In this document: piece by piece, positions 6,880 to 11,332 of the stretch
Numbering within the stretch: the stretch's first letter is position 1
Layout of the letters: each line of letters opens with the position of its first letter
Assembly (NCBI GenBank): GCA_046160725.1
Contig: JBJXHB010000432.1
Location: forward strand, 1-11,332
Direction of reading: 5' to 3'
Source of the DNA: JBJXHB01 sp046160725
GTDB taxonomy: Bacteria > Pseudomonadota > Gammaproteobacteria > Burkholderiales > Burkholderiaceae_C
Length of the DNA stretch: 11,332 bases
Made by a program: the position numbers and the translations under genes
The notes under the pieces: generated by a model
What the model was told of the DNA's origin: nothing
Database searches by the model: none
The model's input: the letters and a program-made list of their open reading frames with translations, nothing else

Positions 6880-6896
6880 CGACGCTGCCGGCGTCG
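6880..6896. repeat. Inverted repeat in the PBP / DUF3592 divergent gap
   Basis: CGACGC-TGCCG-GCGTCG (6-bp arms, 5-nt loop) lies midway in the 150-bp gap between the divergent PBP (6809) and DUF3592 (6960) genes. A third GCGTCG half-site lies just beyond it, at about 6904. It could be an operator for either gene. In such GC-rich DNA a 6-bp dyad can also arise by chance. Confidence 0.35.
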
Positions 6897-6959
6897 ATCA
6901 AGGCGTCGTCTTGCTGGGTCGCGCCGGCACCGGGGGCTCATGAACAAGGGGGAGTCGCG

Positions 6960-7505
6960 ATGCAGGCGCCTGATCCATCGGCCCGCCCTGGGCTGGCCTT
7001 CATCCTGTTCTTCGGGCTGCTGCCGCCGTTGTTCATCGGCTTCGGCATCTTCCTGCTGACCATGTCGGCGCCAAAGCTGATCGAGGGCTGGTCCGCGCGG
7101 TCATGGCCATCGGTGCACGGGCGCGTGACCGAGGTGCGCTTGGAGGAGGTTCAGCACGATAGGGGAAAGAAGCGCTGGTTCGAGGTCACCGTCGGATACA
7201 CCTTCGACGTGGCCGGCCGGCCGTACTCGGGGGATCGGCTCGGCCTGTGGCCGGAGCGTCTGCAGCGCCTAGACGCGCAGGCGCTTGCTGCCGGCTTTCC
7301 GGTCGGCCTACCCGTGATGGCCCACTACAACCCAAGCGACCCCACGCGGTCGCTGCTGGACCGCTCAGTGGGGATCGGTACCTGGGCGGTTGTCGGGATC
7401 GGGACGCTGGCGCTGGGTGTGGGGATGGCCCTGCTGGTGAGCCTGGTGCGGATGGTGCGGTTGGCTAGGCTGGGCGTCGACCATGCCCGCCAGCGGCCGC
7501 GCTGA
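6960..7505 (+). CDS. DUF3592 domain membrane protein
   Basis: A 181-residue protein with two membrane helices, at about residues 12-35 (LAFILFFGLLPPLFIGFGIFLLT in two pieces) and 137-163 (VGIGTWAVVGIG and following). They flank a soluble segment of about 100 residues. The segment matches the DUF3592 pattern: SWPSVHGRVTEVRLEEV (48-64), WFEVTVGYTFDVAGRPYSGDRL (73-94) and VGLPVMAHYNPSDPTRSLL (115-133). Function is unknown. These proteins are widespread small membrane proteins, and the beta-rich segment probably lies outside the membrane. The start is well supported by AAGGGGGAG at 6946-6954, 5 nt before the ATG. It is divergent from the PBP gene, and no partner follows: the next coding trace is a LytTR relic. 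Nothing suggests truncation. Confidence 0.85.
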   Translation: MQAPDPSARPGLAFILFFGLLPPLFIGFGIFLLTMSAPKLIEGWSARSWPSVHGRVTEVRLEEVQHDRGKKRWFEVTVGYTFDVAGRPYSGDRLGLWPERLQRLDAQALAAGFPVGLPVMAHYNPSDPTRSLLDRSVGIGTWAVVGIGTLALGVGMALLVSLVRMVRLARLGVDHARQRPR

Positions 7506-7630
7506 GTTCGGGTTGGCCGGACAGGCCGCAAACAGGCCTGGTCTCTCCGCCGCGCCTCCATTTCCCGGATCAGCGCGCGCCTCTTCGCCCTCCGGGATGG
7601 CCCGCCCGCTGTCGCGCCATTGCACCGTAG

Positions 7631-7834
7631 GCCCGGTTGGAGCCTGCCCACTTCGCCCAGGTGCACCGTACGGTGGTGATCAATCTGCGCTCGATCCGAC
7701 GCGTCACCCACGGTGAGAACGAGACAGCTGACATCGAGCTCAAGGGCCGCACCGAACGTCTGCCTGTGAGCCTCAGCTACCTGCACCTCTGCAAGGAGAT
7801 GTTGCCGCAGGCACCGACCACGAACGACCCTTGA
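7631..7834 (+). pseudogene. Relic of a LytTR-type response regulator (C-terminal half of the DNA-binding domain)
   Basis: From about 7637 the frame reads LEPAHFAQVHRTVVINLRSIRR, then VTHGENETADIELKGRTERLPVSLSYLHL and a short tail to TGA at 7832-7834. This is the second half of a LytTR DNA-binding domain (pattern F-xVHRS-xVNLxxI-xV ... LPVSRSY). An in-frame TAG at 7628-7630 blocks any N-terminal extension. I find no receiver domain or first half of LytTR in any plus frame between 7506 and 7630. The only possible start is TTG at 7637, with no ribosome-binding site. About 60 residues is too short for a working LytTR domain (about 100). It is not a copy of the intact LytTR regulator at 8998-9771, whose matching segment reads LDPAQFVRISRGAIVNLERI. 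The gene was probably lost by deletion with the junction at 7506-7636. A very small functional peptide cannot be excluded. Confidence 0.7.
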
Positions 7835-8151
7835 TGGCCGGTCAGAGCGCGGGCGACACGAGGCAACGCTGAACAGGTCCCGCGCGGCGACGGGTGCCCA
7901 ATGCATCAGCGAGGTTCCAGCTCGCCGGGCCAGATGTGTCCGGTGCCTTGTTGATGGCGTTCGAATGTTCCAGACCCTGCGCAAGGTGACGCAGGGACGG
8001 TGACATGACAGCGCCACCGTTGCGCCTGGCCGCACGGCTTGGGCCCGTTCGTGCATGACAGCGGCCACTGCCACCCCCCGTGTTCCGGGTGTTGACGGCG
8101 CACAGCCCGCCTCTGGGATGCGCCGACTCACCTACATCTTCGGGGATTCCC
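7835..8151. other. Non-coding stretch upstream of the PEP-CTERM gene
   Basis: This gap of 317 bp holds no convincing gene on either strand. It contains a hairpin, CCCTGCG-caaggtga-CGCAGGG (7975-7996, 7-bp arms, 8-nt loop, no T-run), and a direct repeat, CATGACAGCGCCAC at 8004-8017 and CATGACAGCGGCCAC at 8054-8068, spaced 50 bp apart. These could be regulatory sites of the downstream gene. TTGACG at 8092-8097 resembles a -35 box but has no fitting -10. A sigma-54 type -24/-12 pair at the right spacing was looked for and not found. Confidence 0.5.
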
Positions 8152-8811
8152 ATGTCGCTGCCTGTTGCAACCCGTATGACCCTGGCCACCGGTTTGCTGC
8201 TGGCGCTGGCGGGCCAGGCCCAGGCGACGGTGTTCCTGAACAACCAGGCGGGCTACAACGCGGCGGCGCCGACGGCTGTGCTGACCGAGGACTTCGAGGC
8301 GACCGGCCAACCACTGGATACGCCGCTGTATCCCGGCTTTTCGCACAACGGTGTGACCTACACCGGCATGGCAGGCGTGCCGGCGCCGCATGTCTGGGTG
8401 GCCTCCGCGGGCTACAACAACTTCGGCGCCGGCGTCGGCGTCACCACCAGCAAGGTCCTCACCGCCAACGGCGACGAGTCTTTCGTCGTCACCTTTGCTT
8501 CGGCCGTGTCGGCCTTCGGTTTCGATGCCTACTTCAATGGCCTCGGTCCCACCACCCTCAAGGTGTTCAACGGAGCGACGCTTCTCGATAGCCTGACCAC
8601 CCCAGGTGGATTGAACTTCATTGGCCACCTGGGTGTGACCGGTGTCGGCCCGATCACCTCGTTCTCCTGGGTCACCACCAGCGGCGGCCAGCTCAACACC
8701 GGCATGGACAACCTGACCACGGCGGCGGTGCCCGAGCCTTCGACCTATGCCTTGATGGCGATTGGCCTGTTTGCCGTGATGCGCCTTTCACGCAGCCGCA
8801 AGCCAAGCTGA
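8152..8811 (+). CDS. PEP-CTERM sorting domain-containing exported protein
   Basis: A 219-residue exported protein. The signal peptide is MSLPVATRMTLATGLLLALAGQAQA, cleaved before TVFLNN (after residue 25). A Gly/Ala/Thr/Asn-rich beta-type body follows, with AGYNAAAPTAVLTEDFEA (33-50), VVTFASAVSAFGFDAYFNG (112-130) and ITSFSWVTTSGGQLNTGMDNLT. The C-terminus is the complete PEP-CTERM tripartite signal: VPEPST (193-198), the hydrophobic helix YALMAIGLFAVM, and the basic tail RLSRSRKPS. Such proteins are recognised and cleaved by exosortase (EpsH/XrtA type) and usually end in the extracellular matrix or on the surface. No exosortase or exopolysaccharide gene is in this window, so the enzyme must be encoded elsewhere. 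The start at 8152 gives a normal signal peptide and has only a weak GGGGA upstream. It lies alone between a relic and a convergent regulator. The ligand or structural role is unknown. Confidence 0.92.
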   Translation: MSLPVATRMTLATGLLLALAGQAQATVFLNNQAGYNAAAPTAVLTEDFEATGQPLDTPLYPGFSHNGVTYTGMAGVPAPHVWVASAGYNNFGAGVGVTTSKVLTANGDESFVVTFASAVSAFGFDAYFNGLGPTTLKVFNGATLLDSLTTPGGLNFIGHLGVTGVGPITSFSWVTTSGGQLNTGMDNLTTAAVPEPSTYALMAIGLFAVMRLSRSRKPS

Positions 8812-8820
8812 CTTGCTGGT

Positions 8821-8835
8821 CGGCGGTCGCCGCCG
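8821..8835 (+). terminator. GC hairpin just after the PEP-CTERM gene
   Basis: CGGCGG-TCG-CCGCCG (6-bp arms, 3-nt loop) begins 10 bp past the stop at 8811. It has no following T-run, so it is not a standard intrinsic terminator. It may stabilise the 3' end or assist factor-dependent termination. Further on, TGGGCA-gagaagt-TGCCCA (8932-8950) lies downstream of the convergent regulator gene and also lacks a T-run. I see no gene in 8812-8997. Confidence 0.3.
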
Positions 8836-8997
8836 GCCTGCGCGGCAGCGGTCATCGGCGTGCGTGCCGGTCGCTGCGACAGCGGCTCGCCGCACTCGTG
8901 CAGTTCCAGTCCGTCAGCACCGTCAGAGGGATGGGCAGAGAAGTTGCCCACTGGCGCACCGATCTCTTGGCCAACGCTCTCGTCGCGGCCGGCTTGA

Positions 8998-9771
8998 TCA
9001 GCTGTACTTCAAGCGCTGCTCCAGCTCCTTTAGTCCACGCGTCATTGGCAATCGCCGATCGTCCCGCATCACTGCAACATGCCCGCCTTGCGCCGTGGGT
9101 TGAAGCTCGGCGATGCGTTCCAGGTTGACGATGGCACCACGGCTGATACGAACAAACTGCGCCGGGTCGAGCTGGGCCTCGAGCGCATGCAATGTCTCGC
9201 GCAGGATGTGCGTTCGCGAACCCACCTGCACGCCGACATAGTTGCCGGCGGACTCCAGACAGTCGATGTTCTTGGTGTCCACCACCACCATCCGGCCGTT
9301 GTCCTTGATGGTGATTCGCTTCAGAAAAGTCGGCAGTGGCAGCGGCGACGAAGTGCTGGCGTCGAGCAAGGCACGCAGGTCGCGCGCGGCGTGCCCCAAA
9401 CGCCGCTGCGCCAGTTGGTCGCGCGCCCGCGCCAGCGCGGCCTTGAATCGCTCCGCCTTGTAGGGTTTGAGCAGGTAGTCCAGCGCGTGCGCCTCGAACG
9501 CCTGCACGGCGTGCTTGTCGTGTGCCGTCGTGAAGATGACCACAGGCAGGTCGCTCGTCCCAAGCCGATGCAGCAACTCGAAGCCATTCATCTCTGGCAT
9601 CTGCACGTCAAGGAACAGCAGGTCGGGCCTTTCGCGGGCGATCACCTCCAGCGCCAAGGGGGCATCGTCGCACTCCGCCACCAGGGTCACGTCCGGCTCG
9701 TCCTGCAACAGCCAGCGCACGCGCTGCAGCGCGAGTTGCTCATCGTCGACCGCGATTGCACGAATGCTCAT
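8998..9771 (-). CDS. LytTR family response regulator (LytT/AlgR type)
   Basis: A 257-residue two-component response regulator. The receiver domain (about 1-120) has the acidic pair D9/D10 (AVDDEQLAL), phosphoacceptor D55 (LLFLDVQMPEMNGFELL), the switch Thr in IFTTAHD (T82) and the conserved lysine in LLKPY (K102). After a linker of about 30 residues, the LytTR DNA-binding domain (about 148-257) has FLKRITIKDNGRMVVVDTKNIDCLES, AGNYVGVQV, HILRETLHALEAQLDPAQF and VRISRGAIVNLERIAEL. The domain binds short direct repeats through beta-strand contacts. It is the second gene of a pair: its ATG overlaps the kinase stop by 4 bp (ATGA, 9768-9771), so translation is probably coupled and the kinase is its partner. 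All phosphorylation residues are present. Target genes are not identifiable from the window. Confidence 0.95.
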   Translation of the reverse strand: MSIRAIAVDDEQLALQRVRWLLQDEPDVTLVAECDDAPLALEVIARERPDLLFLDVQMPEMNGFELLHRLGTSDLPVVIFTTAHDKHAVQAFEAHALDYLLKPYKAERFKAALARARDQLAQRRLGHAARDLRALLDASTSSPLPLPTFLKRITIKDNGRMVVVDTKNIDCLESAGNYVGVQVGSRTHILRETLHALEAQLDPAQFVRISRGAIVNLERIAELQPTAQGGHVAVMRDDRRLPMTRGLKELEQRLKYS

Positions 9772-10841
9772 GATCCCTGCCCCTGCCCCTGCGCCTGTGC
9801 CTGCGAAGCCTGGCCGGCGGCGTCGAACGGCAGGTCGATGGTCACGATGCAGCCACCTGCCGGCGCATCGCCAATCGTCAACACAAAGTCGGCGCCATAC
9901 AACTGCTGCAAGCGCTGGCGCGTGTTGGCCAGGCCGACGCCGGTCGAGGCCGACGCTGTGCCCTGGCTCGACAGGCCGGGCCCGTCGTCCTCGATCGCCA
10001 GACGCAGGCGCTGCCCAGTGCGCTGCGCACGCAGGACCACCTTGCCACCGCCTCGCTTGCGCTCGACACCGTGCTTGATGGCGTTTTCCACCAGCGGCTG
10101 CAACATGAAGGTGGGTACCAGCGACCCCAACGCGCCGCCCTCGATCTGCTTGTCGACGTGCAGTCGGTGGCGGAATCGTCGCCGCTCGATGTCCAGATAG
10201 CAGTCCAGGACTTCGAGTTCCCGCGCCAGTGCAATGCGCTCGGTGGCTGCCGTGTCGATGGCCGCGCGCAGCAACTGGCTCAGGTCTGCAAGCATGTTGT
10301 CGGCTGCATGGGGATCGGTGTGGATGAGGCTCGAGATGCCGTTCAGGGCATTGAACAGGAAGTGCGGATTGAGCTGCAGTTGCAGCGCCGCCAGCCGCGC
10401 ACGTGCAAGTTCGGCCTCGGCCCGCAAGGCGCTGCGCTCACGGTCCCTGGCCCGCCGTGACGCGCCCACCGCAGCACCCGCGGTCGCCCACAGGGCATAC
10501 AGCCCCAGGTCCAGCGCGATGCGTGCGATTGGTGGTGGGCCGGGCGCGCGGCGCATTCCAAACGGGCCCGCAAGCGTTCCCGTTGTCGAAGGGGCCCGGC
10601 CCGTATTCGCCCACGGTGGGGCGACTCCTTGCTGGGATGGGGTCGGCGGTTGCGGCACCCAGGCCAGCCGCAGGGCCACTCCTGCAGCCACGACACAAGC
10701 TGCCGCAAGGGCATGTGAGATCAGTCCGACGAGCCGACGACCAGGCGCAAAGCTGACGCGGTAACCCAGCCAGGTCGCCACCGGCGCAAATGCCAGCCAA
10801 GGCGCCCAGGCGACGAGCACGGCGTAGGGGTCAATCGGCAT
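9768..10841 (-). CDS. LytS-type sensor histidine kinase (His_kinase / HATPase_c)
   Basis: A 357-residue membrane kinase that should phosphorylate the overlapping LytTR regulator. Three predicted helices lie at about residues 6-27, 37-61 and 106-127. A Pro/Gly/Thr-rich loop of about 44 residues (PQPPTPSQQGVAPP onwards) sits between the second and third. By the positive-inside rule (RVSFAPGRR inside) the loop faces out. After a coiled-coil-like linker (SRRARDRERSALRAEAELAR) comes the His_kinase box LQLNPHFLFNALNGISSLI with phospho-accepting H160. The ATPase domain has the N-box ENAIKHG (252-258), DDGPGL (285-290) and GVGLANTRQRLQQLYG (301 onwards). ATG at 10841 is chosen because the first helix follows at once and a GAGG lies 11 nt upstream. 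A start at 10940 would add 33 unlikely residues. The C-terminus is a low-complexity QAQGQGQG tail. No known sensory domain is seen, so the stimulus is unknown. Confidence 0.93.
   Translation of the reverse strand: MPIDPYAVLVAWAPWLAFAPVATWLGYRVSFAPGRRLVGLISHALAAACVVAAGVALRLAWVPQPPTPSQQGVAPPWANTGRAPSTTGTLAGPFGMRRAPGPPPIARIALDLGLYALWATAGAAVGASRRARDRERSALRAEAELARARLAALQLQLNPHFLFNALNGISSLIHTDPHAADNMLADLSQLLRAAIDTAATERIALARELEVLDCYLDIERRRFRHRLHVDKQIEGGALGSLVPTFMLQPLVENAIKHGVERKRGGGKVVLRAQRTGQRLRLAIEDDGPGLSSQGTASASTGVGLANTRQRLQQLYGADFVLTIGDAPAGGCIVTIDLPFDAAGQASQAQAQGQGQGS
9775..9804. repeat. Hexanucleotide tandem tract at the kinase/regulator junction
   Basis: Five 6-bp units on the plus strand (CCCTGC three times, then GCCTGT and GCCTGC) lie inside the 3' end of the kinase gene, 4 bp before the regulator start codon is reached. 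On the coding strand they encode the tail QAQAQGQGQG. Being hexamers, gain or loss of units keeps the frame. The GGGCAG units also form the purine-rich sequence just upstream of the regulator ATG. Confidence 0.75.
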
Positions 10842-10906
10842 CAACCAGCAGCCCTCGAAACGCACAGCGCGATGACTGAAGCATGCCACGGCTGCTCTGG
10901 ACAAAG

Positions 10907-10943
10907 GGGATGCCACGCGACAACACGCACTCGCTGGCATCCC
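10907..10943 (-). terminator. Hairpin between the small repeat-protein gene and the kinase (terminator/attenuator candidate)
   Basis: Perfect 9-bp arms GGGATGCCA (10907-10915) and TGGCATCCC (10935-10943) flank a 19-nt loop with a further 3-bp GCG/CGC pairing. On the minus strand it is followed by CTTTGT, a poor U-tract. It lies 21 bp past the stop of the small gene and about 65 bp before the kinase start. It could partly end the small-gene transcript or stabilise its 3' end, letting the kinase pair be expressed at a lower level. Confidence 0.5.
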
Positions 10944-10963
10944 ACGTCGATCCGAGGATCTGG

Positions 10964-11245
10964 TCAGCGACCGCGAGGCCGCCCGCTGACCCCATCGGGG
11001 CGACCACCACGCTGGCCATACGACTCGGCCGGGCGGCTGCCGCGCTGGGCGCCAGCGTCGCTGGGGCGCTGCCCGCGCTGTCCGAAGCTGCCTTCGGGGC
11101 GTTGCGGCGCCTCAGCCGGCTTCGCATCACGTGGCTGACCGTAGGAGTCGGCCGGCCGCACCGGGCGCTCGGTCTGTGCCTGTGCAACACCTGCCAGCGC
11201 CCACACCGCCGCCATGAGAGCGGGGAGGAATCGTCGTGTCTTCAT
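10964..11245 (-). CDS. Small secreted Arg/Pro/Gly-rich repeat protein, unknown function
   Basis: A 93-residue protein I do not recognise. The signal peptide MKTRRFLPALMAAVWALAGVAQA is followed by a mature chain of about 70 residues with no cysteine, almost no hydrophobic residues, and many Arg, Pro, Gly, Gln, Ser and Asp/Glu, so it is probably disordered and basic. It is built of repeats: RPADSYGQPRD (30-40), then four tandem 11-residue units RPEGSFGQRGQ, RPSDAGAQRGS, RPAESYGQRGG and RPDGVSGRPRG (49-92). The start at 11245 is set by AAAGGA 6 nt upstream (11252-11257) and by the signal peptide. An in-frame ATG at 11269 would spoil the leader. It is the first gene ahead of the LytS/LytT-type pair on the same strand, 122 bp upstream with a hairpin between. 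It could be a ligand or accessory of that system, a cell-surface or nucleic-acid-binding tail peptide, or simply a neighbour. Confidence 0.75.
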   Translation of the reverse strand: MKTRRFLPALMAAVWALAGVAQAQTERPVRPADSYGQPRDAKPAEAPQRPEGSFGQRGQRPSDAGAQRGSRPAESYGQRGGRPDGVSGRPRGR

Positions 11246-11251
11246 CAAGAG

Positions 11252-11257
11252 TCCTTT
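11252..11257 (-). promoter_or_regulatory. Ribosome-binding site of the small secreted protein
   Basis: AAAGGA on the minus strand, 6 nt before the ATG at 11245. It supports that start over the in-frame ATG at 11269 and supports the reality of this small gene. Confidence 0.7.
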
Positions 11258-11269
11258 CACATTCGCCAC

Positions 11270-11301
11270 GGCATCGATGCGATGCCGTTTGAGGCCGCCT
11301 C
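11270..11301. promoter_or_regulatory. Two dyads upstream of the small secreted protein (operator candidates)
   Basis: GGCATCG-ATG-CGATGCC (11270-11286, 7-bp arms) and GAGGC-C-GCCTC (11291-11301, 5-bp arms) lie 25-56 bp before the ATG at 11245, where promoter or leader elements of this minus-strand gene should be. They may bind a dimeric regulator or fold in the 5' leader. I cannot define a -35/-10 pair with confidence. Confidence 0.4.
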
Positions 11302-11332
11302 ACCGTAGCAAGCACGAGACGCACGAGCCACG

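Noticed and set aside
8013..8045. TGGCCG...CTTGG as a sigma-54 promoter for the PEP-CTERM gene
   Set aside because: The GG and GC elements are one base off the required spacing and the -12 GC is missing.
7842..8243. Minus-strand open frame of up to 133 residues over the gap before the PEP-CTERM gene
   Set aside because: No family resemblance and no ribosome-binding site, and it runs into the signal-peptide region of the PEP-CTERM gene on the other strand.
8898..9010. Plus-strand peptide WRTDLLANALVAAGLI, loosely like part of an IS3-type transposase (DLV-x-DAL pattern)
   Set aside because: Only a few residues match, there are no DDE motifs and no terminal repeats, so a chance likeness is more probable than a transposase relic.

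Overview
The window is very GC-rich, and its reading frames show strong G/C preference at third codon positions. It carries a PEP-CTERM protein, a LytS/LytT-type two-component pair, a MauG-type di-heme peroxidase and a DUF1223 protein. I read it as chromosomal DNA of a betaproteobacterium, probably order Burkholderiales (the Rubrivivax/Ideonella/Leptothrix type of genus). That placement is inference from gene content and composition. I saw no tRNA, rRNA, CRISPR array, intact insertion sequence or phage gene.

Left part (1-3323, minus strand). Read in the direction of transcription, the order is a secreted DUF1223 thioredoxin-fold-like protein, a well-formed intrinsic terminator, a periplasmic di-heme cytochrome c peroxidase/MauG-family protein, and an RsmH/MraW-like methyltransferase with a basic N-terminal extension. 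The methyltransferase is followed by a perfect palindrome at the window edge. The peroxidase and methyltransferase are 70 bp apart and may share a transcript.

Middle (3338-7505). A four-copy 21-bp tandem repeat sits in the divergent gap between the DUF1223 gene and a plus-strand zinc-less quinone oxidoreductase. That oxidoreductase converges, with 25 bp between stops, on a large minus-strand class A penicillin-binding protein (PBP1A-like). Divergent from the PBP is a small two-helix DUF3592 membrane protein.

Accessory-looking part (7506-8151). It holds the C-terminal half of a LytTR DNA-binding domain with no N-terminus (a gene relic), then about 320 bp of non-coding DNA with a hairpin and a direct repeat. 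Next is a PEP-CTERM surface/exported protein (8152-8811), whose sorting enzyme is not in the window.

Right part (8998-11286, minus strand). A small secreted protein built of 11-residue Arg/Pro/Gly-rich repeats precedes a LytS-type histidine kinase, which overlaps a LytTR response regulator by 4 bp (ATGA). A 9-bp-arm hairpin lies between the small gene and the kinase, and two dyads lie upstream of the small gene. This module (repeat peptide, attenuator-like hairpin, kinase with a Pro-rich outer loop, LytTR regulator) is the best candidate here for something undescribed. A functional link between the peptide and the kinase is only a hypothesis. Most other genes belong to well-known families.
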